DNA of 64,000 nt from Bimuria novae-zelandiae CBS 107.79 (GCA_010015655.1 ML976669.1:614138-678137); one strand, 5' to 3'; positions 24,366-37,504 are shown, counted from the stretch's first letter. The notes: generated from the letters alone by a model not told the origin. A program made the numbers and translations.

Positions 24366-25553
24366 GCCTGAGTAGGGCCGCTACGGTTACGTTACGTTTG
24401 TGAGCGAGTACTGTACGTACTTTACGGCGGCAGAGCTCGTACGGTACGGGAGAAGAACCGTAATAGGTAAATTAAAGCTTTTATAAGTAGTAATAGTATA
24501 TAAATTTCCTAATTAAGAAAAAGGCTAGTATTAAAGTTATTATTATTAGTATTTTTAGTAACTACTTCTATAATATTATCCTTCTTATTAATATAGGTAA
24601 TTAGGGCTTTAAGATAACTTAGGATAGCGTCTTTTCTTAGTTAATTTTTTACAGCTAATAAGCTTTTATTATTTTTACTAATAGTGAATTGCGATCGCAT
24701 GTAACTATACGTTTAGTAGAGGAGAAATAGCGCTCGCAGTCGCACGACGTCGCTGGCACAGAAAGGTGATTCATCGCTATCTTGAAGACAACTAGGTAGC
24801 GTTCTTGACCTATCTCTGTCCACCAGCGGTGCGGATCCCATAGTAAATCTGATAGACGCTGGTCTACTTTCGCGACATTCAGGTCATCGTCAATCGCGTC
24901 AATGTACTCCTGCAGCTGCGAGCTCAGTTTTATACGCTTATGCGACTTCTTGCCGGTGAGCAGCATGGGATCTACCCACATTGTACGCTGGCGGTGAGCG
25001 CCACTTTTGTAGGCGCCAGGGATCTTGCGGGCGCTGTCATCTCTGTGGGAGAACTTATCCTTGCTATCCTCTTGCTAGGTCTCTGCGTCTAGGTATTTTA
25101 ACTAGACCTTTTTAAGCAATCTCTTTACCTTTTTACACTACTATAGGAAATAACTCTAGTAGGTCTAAAACTAGCGTAGGCGCAGCATTAGGTAAAGAGC
25201 TATTACTACGTAGTATAATAATAGATCTAGATCTATAACTAGGCGCCTAAAGTACGAGTTAAGTTTCTCCTTTGCGAAGGAGACACTATTTTATAAGTAG
25301 GGTGACTTAGTATACCCAGCGTACGTTGTTACCTCGTCGGTGAGAAATTCGTAGATTTCTTGTAAATTGACAAGCGTCTGCCAGAGGCTACCAAAACCGC
25401 TGCCGCTAGTGTTGCCCTTAAGCGATCTATAGTTCTTATAGAAAACTTATAAGACGTTATAAATAAGCTAAACTTTATCTTAGTCGTTATCTAATAGTTT
25501 ATTACTTTAAAAATTATAAGTATTATTATTAGTAGTAGTAGTAAGATTATTAT
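24366..25553 (-). pseudogene. hAT transposase, C-terminal part, RIP-degraded
   Basis: The clearest stretch is 24981-24655 on the minus strand. It reads a WW...RYLVVFKIAMNHLSVPATSCDCERYFSSTKR run, the hAT C-terminal dimerisation signature (W, L-S-I/V-P-A-T-S, E-R-x-F-S). Translation upstream towards 25400 continues in the style of hAT transposases (for example LVNLQEIYEFLTDEV), with TAG/TAA stops where Gln or Trp codons would be expected. To the left it degrades into AT-rich sequence that ends at the terminal repeat. It cannot encode an active enzyme. The rest of the gene is displaced by insertions. Confidence 0.75.
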
Positions 25554-25725
25554 TGTCAGATTGTATGATAAGTAGATGTTGATGTAACTCGATCGTGTGC
25601 CTTTCCTGTCCCCTGTGTCCTCCACTGTGTTTAGTTGGTTTCGGACATTTCGCTAGTGTGCCAAGCCAAGTGGTCCCTGCTTAATTATATAGATCTGACC
25701 TTACCGCAGCTTATTCTATCTGACA
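25554..25725 (-). repeat. 3' LTR of Copia-1
   Basis: Begins TGTCAGATTG and ends ATCTGACA, and aligns end to end with 30497-30668. It is the downstream LTR because the purine tract adjoins it. Confidence 0.92.
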
Positions 25726-28700
25726 CACCCCTTTAGCTTAGAAACTCTTTAAGCTGGCACTTATGCAATTATAAGGTCTTTAAGTTACTTTTAAATCTCC
25801 TTAAGAGGCACAGTATTTATTACCTCCTTAGTCTCTATATTAACTAATCTAAGTTATTAGAGAAAACCCTCCCACTTGCACTTAGAGAGCACCTTTATAA
25901 AGCCATTAGTAATCATGTCCGCTGACTACACATGCTTTACCTTGATCCTGCCTATAGATACTTCTTGTTAGATCCAGTGGTTGTGGACGTCTACATGCCA
26001 AAGTTTGGTTTAGAAGCGGGAAACCTCCTTAATTACTAGGCGGATAGTTTATTTATTATTATACTAAATAGTGACTGTGCGCGCGTCTAGTTTAATCTTA
26101 AGTTCTTAAAGTAGTCTTAAGATAAAGAGTGCTTCCTTAGCTACCTAAGAGAGAGCCAGCAGCTCGGCCTTAGTAGTTAATATTATTATAGTGTCTTATT
26201 TGTTTGCTTTCTAGGCGATAAGACCACTAAAAAGCTTAATAGCGCAACCTTAGGAGCTTTTATAGTCTATTATATTGTTAGCAAATAATGCATCGCTTAT
26301 AATCTAAAGTCTAGTGTTACCTCTAAGCTATAGGGCTCGCTGCTTTGTGCTTTAAAGGTATAGGAGAACTTGGTCTGCTGCGTCTTAGTGCTTAGTCCCT
26401 GGGTTTAATAGAAATCGAGCTAATCGTGATGTTGCAAAGGTAATATCTAGCCTGGTAGTAACTATAGCAAAGAGTAGCGATCTAATCTTGCGTTAAAATT
26501 TGTTAATCTTAGTTAGTGTTACTAACCCTTTCCTTAGTAGTAATTTAATCGCAGCTATTAGAGTGTCATGTTAAATGTTTATCTTGTCTACTAGTCGGCT
26601 AATCTTGTCCGAATAAGAGGCCTGTAATAGTTAAATCTTACGGCTTGTTTAGTCCTGTACAACCTCTATACTAAGAAACTATTAAAGGTTATTTCCTCTA
26701 GTAAGAGTGTACTTATCTTATAAGCGTTTAATTACTTATTAAGCTTCTTATTCTTTGTCCTTATGGTACGCGAGTATGATGTCGTCGACGTAGAAGAATA
26801 TAATAACTCTATCTTTAATTAGGTAGCATGGCCCATAAGGCACTATTTAGAAGCCTAGCGCTTTAAGCGTTGTTGTGAATTCTTTCTGCTAAAGGAGTAG
26901 TGAAATGCGAAGGCCGTATAGTGCTTTATTTACTTATAATATTGTTTTAGGCTTTTGATAACCCTAAGGTATTCTTATGTATACCTCTTAATTTATTATT
27001 GCGTGAATAAAAGCGTTAGTGACGTTGTACTGCGTAAGCTCTATATTATAGCAAGCTACTATTACTATTATTATTTAAAATAACTAGCTAGCAAGCGTGG
27101 CTGCGTAAGTGTCTTGCGAGGTAATATTTTGTTACTAATTGCCTTAGACAACTAGTCGCGTCTTGTACTTTAGCAAGCGATAGTGCTTATTAAGTTTGTA
27201 GGTGTATACTTATATGTAGTTAAGGATTTGCTATCCTATTAGTTTAATCTTTTTTACTAGAATTTTTAACTATAATTTTATCTCTTAGTGGCTTGCGAGG
27301 TGCACTCGCTTAGCCTCTTAAAATATCTTGCCTATTAGGTAATTCTTAAGCTTAGTTTGGCAAGTCGGTAGAGGTGGAAGTTAACTTTAATAGGGCTTTA
27401 AGCCTTTAGCGAGCATTCTTATTATTTTAGCCTTATTTATAACTTCTCCTTTATATTTTCTAATACGGCCGGCTTAGGTTCCCGCCATAAAAGCTACTAC
27501 CTAAGGGACGATTGTAGAGGACACTTATTATATTAGACTTATTTAGTCTCTAGCTATTAACTGTGCAAGTAACGCGACAGGTGGTAGTGTAGTTAAAGGA
27601 GTTAAGTAGCTATCCCTAATCTTCCTTCCTTAATAGTAGCCTAGTGGGTCTGCTTTATCTTATTATTCTAACGAATCTACAGTAGCTTTATCCTTATAAA
27701 AGGAGTCTATTTATAGTTATTAGGTAAGAGTTAGTAACTTAATAGTTCTTACGTGCGTTGTTATTTCTTGAAGCGTGCTGTGCATAAGACTGTCTATAAG
27801 GTTCTTAATTTTCCCGTTAAATACTAACTCTTCGTTAAAGACAACGTCCTGGGTACTTATCACTTTGCCAAGTAACGGTATCCATATTTGGTAGATGTTT
27901 AATGATTAGTATCTAACTAGATAACTAATCTATGCCTTTGGGTTAAGACGTTGTAGGCGTAATTTGCCTTAGTGAGTATTATTAGTTATTGCAAATGCCT
28001 TGTAGCCGTACGCTTTTAAGTGTGTAATATTAGGTTTTCGTAGTAACGTGACTATTCTATTGCTAAAAGCGACTCGTGTGAAGAATATCTTGTATAGTGT
28101 TTTCTAGTGATTTGCATAGTTTGGTGTTTAATTATAGAGGTATATAGCGGCTCTTGTAATTTTAGGCTATAGCTCCTAGGATAGGTTGGCATTAAGTTGT
28201 ATGGCGCGAGCTTTCTCTTTATTTACACCCCCTAAGTATTCTGCGCCTCTATTTTATAATTGTGTATCTAGTGCGAAAGGCTCTATAATTATTCCTTAGG
28301 TTATTAACTATTTCTTAACTTTTGGTTTAACTATGGCGATCTCGTTATCTGCTTTAATAGTCTTAACAGAGATGTTATAGTGGTTCTTAAGGAATAAGAT
28401 AAATACTAAAAAGGCCTTAATAATTAACTTTACTATTTAGTAATTTATAAAGTAGAGGTCCTATTACATGCCTAAAAACTTATTAGTAATTAGTAATTAA
28501 CTCTTCTCTTTAGTGACTTTTTGGATCTCGTATGTGTGGAAGTTAATGCTAAGCCTCTCTCTAGATCTATCTTTGTTTATTCGTGGGGCGCGGCTTATTT
28601 ACCGTCTAGACTTTACTCTCCTGTATAAGTTGTATTCTACAGTTATAATGCCTTTAACACGCACCCCTTTAGTTTACTGTACTAGGTGTTTAATAGCTGC

Positions 28701-30496
28701 TGGGCCTAGGTGTCCTAGTCTTTTGTGCTATAGCATAGCTGAGGCCTTTTATAGTCTTTTTTTAGTTCTTGTAGTGATCTTGTGTGTGTAATATGTGGCA
28801 GGTGGTAGCGGATTGTATTCCAGCACCTACTGTCTAAATATCTTAGTTATAATTCTAATAGCTCTATTCTTAGCTCCTTAGAGAGTAGTTAGGTCTATTT
28901 ATATATCCTACCACATCCCTTTGTGCCTTAACAGTTAGAATAACACTAAGTTACATAATAGGTCTAGGCAAATAGTCACATCTTGTAAAGTTAATTTTAT
29001 TATTCTAGTGTTGTTTTTTAGAGTGAGGTTAATAGACCTATATCCTCTAATCTACACTTTGGAATTTCCGGCCCATATATAGTCTCCGGGCAGTGGTGGT
29101 CAGAAACTATAAATGTAATTAGGGTTGTTGGTAATATGGCAGGTTAATCCTGAGTCAAGAATAAATAATTTTTATAGTAGATAGTTAGTAGCATCTCTCC
29201 CTCTTACTACTAAGTTAAAAGCTACTTTAGTAGTAGTAATTCTCTAGCCCTCTAGTTAATCTTTAAGGATCTCGGGCGTTAGAGTGTGTAATTATTTTGT
29301 AATTAGTGTTCTTAATTAGGTCCTGCTTTATCTATAGATTAGCCCCTAGAACGTTGCGTCTTTCTTACGCTTAAATTATATAAGCTCGCTAATAGTCTCG
29401 TTTGGTTTTCACTATTTAGGAGCCTTATCTAGATTAATATAATAGCAGTCCCTTATACTATGGCGTTGTCTACATGCAGGGCATTTTGCTCCTTTTATAA
29501 TAATAGGCTCTAAATTTGTAGGCTGTTTAAGCGTAGTAGTTTTCCTGCCCGCTGTACGTTAATTACGAGGTCTACCTTAGTTTTGTTTTGATAACGCGCT
29601 TTTGGTAGGATAGGCGTCCTTATTGTTGCTTTAGGTAGGTGCACCACCTTTAGCGAGAAATAATGCATTATTAGATATAAATGCTTTGTGTTTCCCTAAT
29701 CTAAGGGAATAATTTATTATTATGTGTTCTTAGAAGCGTTGTATTATCTCTTTTCAATCCATGCTAGCTACGAATCGACTATTATCTTAAAAATTTGTAG
29801 ACTATATAGGAGCAACCTTGTTTACGGCATCTATAAAGTCTTTTATAATTATATTAATTTGTAATAGCTTAGTAACTTAGAAGGCTTCTGCTTCCGCAGC
29901 TGCTTTGTCGTACTTAGCTAGCCAAGTATCCTATTGTTAAGGGCTTCTTATTGGCTTAAGTGCCGCATGGTATCTGGTACGTGCTTGTTCTCGTTCGAGT
30001 TAGTTGCTCATGCTAATTGTCTTCTATAGATTAGTAATCCACTATCGTAGTGGCTTATCTGGCAGGCAACATGTGCGCAGTAGGTGTAGTAACATAGTTA
30101 ATTAGATAAACGCAATAATGTGCTAAAGGCTTAATTACTCCTTTTTGTATTCGTGTCGATTGCTCTTATATTACTTAAAGAGGATCTTATAGTATTTAAG
30201 GTCTTCTTTAAAAGCCTTCTAGCCTCTAGCTAATAGTTTAGTTAGTCTTATTAAGACTTTAATATTCGCGGCTGGCGCGTAGTTAGTAACGACTAGAGCC
30301 CTTATTAGTAGCGGTTTTAGGGTTAATAGCGTGGTTAAATTCGGATTAACTTTATCTTAAATGTTATGTACTACGCATCTTGCCTGGAGTTGTGTTCTCT
30401 ACTCCCTGTGGTCTGCGGAGGTGTTTAGGTGTACCGTAGAATCGCGGTTTAAGGGTTGCGCCATATTGTATTGGTTAGGGCAGTAAGACTCTTAAT

Positions 30497-30668
30497 TGTT
30501 AGATTGTATAATAAGTAGATGTTAATGTAACTCGATCGTGTGCCTTTCCCGTCCCCTGTGTCCTCCACTGTGTTTAGTTAGTTTCGGACATTTCGCTAGT
30601 GTGCCAAGCCAAGTGGTCCCTGCTTAATTGTATAGATCTGACCTCACCGCAGCTCATTCTATCTGATA
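30497..30668 (-). repeat. 5' LTR of Copia-1
   Basis: 172 bp, equal in length to the partner at 25554-25725. The inner edge adjoins the primer-binding motif. The TG...CA end has become TG...TA through a C-to-T change. Confidence 0.92.
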
Positions 30669-30787
30669 ATTATATAAGTACTTAATATATTATTAAATTA
30701 GCTTCTTAAGTTCTAAATAGCGTAATAATATATAATAAGTGCTATACTATCTAATACAACTATCTTTAACTAAATTAACTATACTAT
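30669..30787. other. Short remnant between Copia-1 and Copia-3
   Basis: About 120 AT-rich bases starting with the second ATTAT copy. It is probably part of the hAT body into which the Copia elements inserted, but nothing in it can be identified. Confidence 0.4.
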
Positions 30788-30997
30788 GGTCAGATTGGGG
30801 GGTAGTTTTTATAAAATAAAAAATAATTATTAATTAATCTCTAGGTTCTCCTGCTGTGGGGGGTAGCATTTATATAACTATAAAGACATCCCTTGCTTTG
30901 TTGTGGAATGTATCTCTGTAAGGGAGGAATGTATCTTATGCAAGGGAACAGGTACGCCAGCTACCTTATAGAATACAAGGGACTATGTAATTAGACA
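30788..30997 (-). repeat. 3' LTR of Copia-3
   Basis: Reverse complement matches 37295-37504 along its full 210 bp with mostly transition differences. Its inner edge at 30998 is a purine tract in the minus sense (CACCCCCTT on the plus strand), which sets orientation. Confidence 0.88.
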
Positions 30998-31690
30998 CAC
31001 CCCCTTAGCTTAGGCTTATCCTTAAGCTAGAGGCCTATCCTTTATAGTTTAGTTTTAAAACCCTCTATTCTTTACTCTAGATTAAGCAGGTTAACTTTTT
31101 TATTAGTAATCTTATCCTTAATCTCTATAAGTCCTAGTTTATCTAGAAACTTGCTCTATTTATTAGCTAGTAAGGCCTTTATAAGTCTCTTTATAACTAT
31201 ATCTTCTAAGTATTAATAGCTTACCTTAATCGTCTGTAGTGCGACTTTTTGTCTTAGGTAGTAATTATAGATATTTATATAACGGAGCTTTGTCTGCAGC
31301 TTAGTAATCTCTTTAGTAATAAGTTAGATTATTTACTAATTATTATAATTAACTATAATAAGGGAATTACTAAGGTTAATCTTTAGCTCCTTTAGTAATT
31401 AGGATATAAATAGAGCCTCCTTAGCAACCTGCGAGAGAGCTAGTAGTTTAGCCTCTATAGTTAATATAGTAACTATATTTTGCTTATTTGCTTTTTAGGT
31501 AATTAGACTACTAAATGGCTTAATAATATATCCTTGCGAGCTCTTATAGTTAAGCGTATTATTAGTAAAGGATATATTTCTTGCCACTTCTAAAGTATCT
31601 ATATCCTTAAGCTAAAGACCTAGTGATCTAGTATTAGCAAGGTAAAGGAGAACTTAGGTAGTAATTACTTAGTAATTTTTACTTAGGTTT

Positions 31691-31915
31691 TGTCCGATTA
31701 TATGGCCTCTATCTGTTGTGGATATGAGGCTGGAGCACTCTCTCTTTTGTACTATTCTAAATAGGGCTAGCGCTGCAGCGGCACTTATTTGGAGCCTCGC
31801 ACACATCTGCATTCCAGACATAGACAGAACACGAACATTATTAATTAATTATTACATCTATTAAATTCTTATTATTGCATTATCTTAAAGTGACAGAATA
31901 CTATTAAATCTAATA
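31691..31915 (+). repeat. 5' LTR of Copia-2
   Basis: Begins TGTCCGATTA. The first 140 bases are nearly identical to the 3' LTR, while the last 85 carry about a dozen C-to-T changes, nearly all at CpA. Confidence 0.93.
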
Positions 31916-34900
31916 ATTAAGAGTCTTACTGCCTTAACTAAACCTTAAGAAAGGATAATGTCGCTGTTAATACTTCGCGACTCAACAATTGTGTTAACTA
32001 ATTATACTAACTACACACTATGGCTGCTGTAGCTAAAAGCGCGATGCGAACTAATAGATATATAGCCTATTATTAACCTAGATAGAGCCAAACTCCCACG
32101 CAAAAGGCCAACACCGCCGTCGCCGCCAGAAATAGCGAGTTACTAACCGATTATCCGCGTAAACGACGACGATTAATAGAACCCTCTAACACGCCCATTA
32201 GAGCTATTAAATTTAGGACTTAAGGCATATAAGGAGGATATTAAGTTCTATAAGATACAGCTTAAAGACTATAAGATAAAGGATAAGGAATACCGCGAGG
32301 AGAGATTAAGTCTTAAGAAAGTGGTTATCTATATCTAATTTACTATGTCGCCACACCTGCAACGCAACTACTGCAAGCCTGGAGAGTAAATCTAGTAATA
32401 GATTACGTCTCTAACATAGATTATAGGCGTTAATAAAGAAGACGAGCGGGATAGAGCAAGAGCACGATACCTATAGGCCCTTAAGCTAATAAGATAACCC
32501 TTAAACTAGGATACCTAGCTAACTAAGTATAATTAGGTAGCTATAGAAGTAGAGACGAATAATATCGCTAAAGTATAATTAATTTATAATACTATAAAGG
32601 ACTTCCTAACTGCAATTATAAAGGCTGCTCCCACTTAGGGTGTGTCCTTTTAAGAAACTGGACGCCGAGACGCAGATATGATAAGGAAGGAGATAATAAA
32701 ACGCTTCTAAGAATATATAGCAATACTCCACCCGATTAAGGGCAAATAGCATAGGGGCGCCTTTACTACTAGTAAGCTATCTCTCGCTGCTAGTGGTGCA
32801 TTCATCCCAGGCACTAACAGGGACGCCTCTTACGCTGCCAAAGACGCGCTATCTTCCACGAATAACTAACGTGGACGGGGGAGACCTCGACAAAAACGAT
32901 CCTTTAGTTAAAGCACTATATCTAAGCAGTCTTTAATAGAGGATATAATAATAGTTAAAGGCAAAAAATGCCCTACTTATAAATAAAGGTATAGTCTAAA
33001 AGACTGCTTCTACGCATATCCAGATCATGCACTAGAGTGGTTTAGGCCACGACCTGGCTTTGTAGATATAGTATAATACAGAATCCAAAATAATTTACAT
33101 CTACAAGATGAGATAAGAAAGGTGAAAAGACTAAAGTCTTAAACACCTAGAATTAAATTATTACATACTCCCACTCTAACTCGAATTACTAAGGCTAATA
33201 ATAAGTAACTAGACGGACGTAAGATTACTAAAATCCTAGCGAGCTTCTAAGCCGCATCTTTTTATAATAAATTAAACACGTACCTATTGCGATGCTTAGC
33301 TATACTTGATTTAGGCATAACCTGTTATATCTTTAACAACATCGATCGCTTTGTCTTATACCGGCCACCGGCGTCAGGAGACTTTATATAGGCAGGGAAT
33401 ACACAAATATAGATCTAAGGATATAGAACTATCTATCTTAACGTATAGAGTGTAAGTGGCAATTAAATAATATAGCTAAATAATGTTGCCTATTGCCCTA
33501 ATTTGCTCTATAACTTTGTATTATTTCGATTACTCCGGAGGCAAGGCCTTTGGTGGGACATAAGGGTAGACCTAATAACTCTAAAAAGAAGAGATAATAC
33601 TATGCTGGCAGAACTTTAAGAGTTACACGGATAGTAGGTGCTAGAATATAGAATAAGGCTAGTAGGTAGTATTCCTACTAATACTGCGCACGCCACTCAC
33701 AAGACTAACACACGCACTAAACAAAGACTATAGAAGGCAAATGCGTAGACTTGGCACTAATAATTAGGCTATTTAGGCCCTTAGGCCCTTAAACACCTCG
33801 TGTAGTAATCTAAGGGAGTAAGGATTAAAGGTCTCCCTATAGTTAAATATAACGCCTGCGGTAAAGCAAAACTAAAACGGCAAATACGCTAGCAAGCCAG
33901 GGAGCGAACTAAAGGCCCTGGCGAGCGAGTCGCAATAGACTTTCACGACTACGAAGTAGACAGCTTAACAAGAGAGAAGAGCTAAATACTAATTACTAAC
34001 TAATTCTCTAGCTTCGCATAGGACTACTACTTTAAGAATAACCGCCCAGCATGCTTAATTATTAAATTACTTAGCACCTTTATACAGTTTATAAAAGTAT
34101 AATATAACATTATAGTAAAAGTAATTAAATCCGACAACGAGATCTTCTCTATTAAGGTAAACGTTAAGAAGTAGTGCTTAGCGCAAGATATTAAGATTAA
34201 GCCTTTAGCACTAGATACTTAAGCATAAAATAGAGGAGCTAAATGCTTAGGGGGTGTAATTAAGGAGAAAGCGCGCGCGATACGACTTAACTCTAACCTA
34301 CCCTAGTAAATGTAGCCTAAGATTACCCGAGCCGTAGTCTACCTGTATAATTAAACGCTAAACTACGCTAATTAATAGCGATCTCTATATAAAGTGTTCT
34401 TTATAATAGTAGCCTTTTAGAACGGCATTGTCACCTAACTAAAAAAGCCTAATTAAGCTTACTTAAAAGCCTATAGCTGCAAGACCTTTACTATAACTAA
34501 TAACACCAAACGTGGCAAGAGCAAGCTCTAGCGACTAGATCCTAAAGCATAGATAGGTTATTTAGTTAGCTATAAATTAACTAATATTTAGAGAATATAG
34601 ATTCCCTCTCTAGCAAAGACAATTAGTACTCGCGATGTAATTTTTGACGAGGATACTATATTCTTAGGTAAAACTAAAGACCTGGTAGACAACCTTATGC
34701 ATAACACATTAGAAGAAATAGCGGCCTAGGTGCGATTAGTAGAGCTACCTTCTTTACTTTAATAAGAGCAAGCCACCAAGTCCTTCTTTAAGGATAAGAT
34801 AATTAGTAAAGCGCTAGAGGAAGAGGTTAAAAGCGCTCCTAAGTATAATTAAGGCAGGAGAGCTGGGTACGAATATCTAACGCCTCTATTAACACCGCCA

Positions 34901-36790
34901 CTAGTGACACTCCTTGCACAACTAATGGCAGGAGGCAATTAAGCTAGACCACCCTAAGAGTTATAAACAGGGTAGTTATAAATAAGCGCATGGGCCGTAG
35001 CCTTTATAGCAGGCACTAAAGCTAGTAGTAATAGCAAATATAAAGGCAAGATTCTTAATAAGGCGTAGCTTTAATAAATAATTATATTAGGTAAGAAGCC
35101 ACATCGAAGCGTGCTTCTAGAGCCACCCATATACCAAAGCAAGCTCGAAGATTACCCTCTTTATAATATGTGGAAGGAAGTAGAACGTTCCTATCTACAG
35201 AGCTACAAGGAAATAAAGTCTTGGAGCGAGGTCGTAGCAGCTCTAGTGAAGGTAGCAGGCTATTAAATCCTTAACTACATGTGGGTATACACCTACAAGT
35301 TTAATAAATACTATCAACTACAGAAGTGCAAGGCAAGGCTAGTAGTACGGGGTAATTAATAGTAGTACCTAACCTTATAAGAAACCTACGCTATAATACT
35401 TGCAGGATAATCCTTTCGCATGCTTATAGTAATTATAGCTTGGTTTAACCTAGAGCTTATCTAACATGACGTTACGAACGCGTTTGTTCACGTAAAGCTA
35501 GACAGAGAAATCTACATGAGAATGCCCCGCGGATACTCGCGAGCAGGCACAGTCCTTAAACTATACAAAGCACTATATAGACTGCGCATATCTCTACTGC
35601 TCTGGCAAAGAGAGTTTACATTAACGCTCCGTAATATTAGCTTTAAAATAGTGCCCCACGAGCTATGCTACCTTATTAAGGACGGCATTATTATCTTCTT
35701 CTATGTAGATAATCTTATCATCGCCTATTAGAAGAATTACGAGTCTGTAGCAAAAGTAGCTATTAAAGAGATAAAAACTAAATTTACCTTTACTAGCGGG
35801 AAAGACCTGCAATAGTTTCTAGGAATTAAAATTATTAGGGACCGCTTAAATAGAAAGATCTGGCTTTTACAAGCATTATACATTAACAAAATATCGCGCC
35901 TTATTAATCACCATAAGATTCGCCACAATACCCTAATAGGTTTAATTGAATTACTCCTAAGAACAGGACTAGCTAGTAAGGGTGAGATTAATCGATACTA
36001 GCGTAAAGTTGGATTAATTCTCTATACTATAGTTATAACTTGACTAGATATCGCCTTTGCAAGCTCTAGATTATTATAATTCTTATCTAACCTAAGCGAA
36101 GAGCATAAAGCGGCTACTAACTAAGTTCTCCTCTATTTTACTAATACCAAATCACTAGGTCTTTAGCTTAGGGGTGTAGATACTCTAGAAGTAGTAAGCG
36201 ACGCATCCTTTGCAGATAATACACTTAATCGCAAGAGTTCACAAGGATATATTATTAAGCTATTTAGTGGCCTGATTGCCTGGAAAGCAAGCAAGCAAGA
36301 TATAGTCACTATATTAATAATAGAGGCTAAACTTCTAGCGCTTTTACAAGTGGCTAAGGAGGCTATCTTCACTTCACGATTACTCTAGGAGCTCTAGATC
36401 GCTATAAGCAATTACCTAATTATAATTAACTACAATAATTAATAAACTATTTGCCTAGTTACTAAAGAGATCGTAAAGCTGCAGACCAAGCTCCGCCATG
36501 TAGATATCCACAATCACTAGCTAAGACAAGAAGTCACACTTGGGAAAATTAAGGTAGACTATTAACGCTTAGAGGACATGGTTGTAGATAGACTTACAAA
36601 GGCCCTACTAGTAAATAAATAGAGCAAGTTTCTGAATAAGCTGGGACTTAAAAATATATTAGATAAGATTACTAATTAAGAGGTTGCCCTGTAGGATCTA
36701 CAGCAGAGGATAGAGGTCTTTAAGTTAGAATAATAGACAGATAAATAATACGAAGGTCCAGCTTGAGGATAAGCCCAAGCTGAGGGGGTG

Positions 36791-37015
36791 TGTCCAATTA
36801 TATGGCCTCTATCTGTTGTGGATATGAGGCTGGAGCACTCTCTCTTTTGTACTATTCTAAATAGGGCTAGCGCTGCAGCGGCACTTATTTGGAGCCTCGC
36901 ACACATCTGCATTCCAGACACAGACAGAACACGAACATCATCAATCAATCATCACATCCATCAAATTCTCATCATTGCATTATCTCAAAGTGACAGAACA
37001 CTATCAAATCTGACA
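36791..37015 (+). repeat. 3' LTR of Copia-2
   Basis: Begins TGTCCAATTA and ends ATCTGACA, followed by the GGTTT duplication. It keeps the CpA dinucleotides lost in the 5' copy. Confidence 0.93.
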
Positions 37016-37294
37016 GGTTTAATAAGAACTATAATAGTTAAGAACTTATAAAGGCAATATCTAGTCGCGTAGTTACTATAGTATAGAGGATTAATCCTAT
37101 CTTTTGCTAATATTAATTAACTTTAGTCTTGCTAGCGAGCCCTAAGCGTAGGAGTAGTTTAACTACTACTATTAAAGTATTATAGCAAATCTTATAGTAA
37201 TTAATAAGGCATAATATTTTATTAATATATAACGCTTAGGATAGCTAGAGTTTTTAATTTAATTAATCTCTAATAACGTTGACTCTTAGAAACC

Positions 37295-37504
37295 TGTCTA
37301 ATTACATAGTCCCTTGCATTCTATAAAGTGGCTGGCACACCTGTTCCCTTGCATAAGATATATTCCTCCCTTATAGAGATATATTCTATAATAAAGCAAG
37401 AGATGTCTTTATAGTTATATAGATACTATCGCCTATCGTAGGAGAATCTAAAGATTAAATAATAATTATTTTTTATTTTATAAAAACTATCCTCTAATTT
37501 AATA
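37295..37504 (+). repeat. 5' LTR of Copia-4
   Basis: Starts TGTCTAATTACATAG. Equal in length to the inverted partner at 30788-30997. Confidence 0.85.

Larger units (their letters stand above)
25554..30668 (-). mobile_element. Copia-1: complete but RIP-dead LTR retrotransposon
   Basis: 5115 bp bounded by two 172-bp LTRs and an exact 5-bp duplication, ATTAT, at 25549-25553 and 30669-30673. Orientation is minus: the purine tract (AAAGGGG in the element's sense) touches the left LTR at 25726-25735, and the primer-binding motif ATTAAGAGTCTTACTGCC touches the right LTR. The reverse transcriptase box F-Y-V-D-D-I-I is readable on the minus strand around 26780-26800, the Copia form of the catalytic YxDD. 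Gag lies near 30.4 kb and pol runs left. Stops TAA/TAG occur every few codons in all frames. The two LTRs differ only by about nine transitions. Confidence 0.9.
31691..37015 (+). mobile_element. Copia-2: complete but RIP-dead LTR retrotransposon nested in Copia-3
   Basis: 5325 bp with 225-bp LTRs and an exact GGTTT duplication (31686-31690, 37016-37020). The element reads rightwards. The primer-binding motif lies at 31916-31933. Gag has a zinc-knuckle-like block (KKCPTY...DCFYAYPDHALEWF) near 33.0 kb. The pre-integrase motif W-H-x-x-L-G-x-L-G-P-x-A-L-K-H-L lies near 33.76 kb. Reverse transcriptase has LYKALYRLR near 35.56 kb and F-F-Y-V-D-N-L-I-I-A at 35.70 kb, where the usual second Asp of YVDD is Asn, a G-to-A type change. 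RNase H follows, and the purine tract AGCTGAGGGGG abuts the 3' LTR. Stops, almost all TAA/TAG, break every domain. Confidence 0.9.
30788..37294 (-). mobile_element. Copia-3: 3' part of a minus-strand element, split by Copia-2
   Basis: A 210-bp LTR (30788-30997) is followed by a purine tract and pol remnants (30998-31690). It is interrupted by Copia-2 at the GGTTT duplication and continues at 37016-37294. The minus-strand reading of 31200-31320 parallels the RNase H end of Copia-2 (the stretch around CTGCAGAC.AAGCTCCG), so the two are related families in opposite orientations. The 5' LTR is absent; the element stops where the Copia-4 LTR begins. No open frame survives. Confidence 0.75.

Noticed and set aside
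28513..28791. Plus-strand 92-codon frame inside Copia-1
   Set aside because: It is antisense to the degraded pol of a minus-strand element and hydrophobic by composition only.
36163..36948. Frames near the 3' end of Copia-2 (minus 36163-36372 and 36676-36948, plus 36788-37051)
   Set aside because: They are LTR or antisense RNase H sequence; nothing independent.
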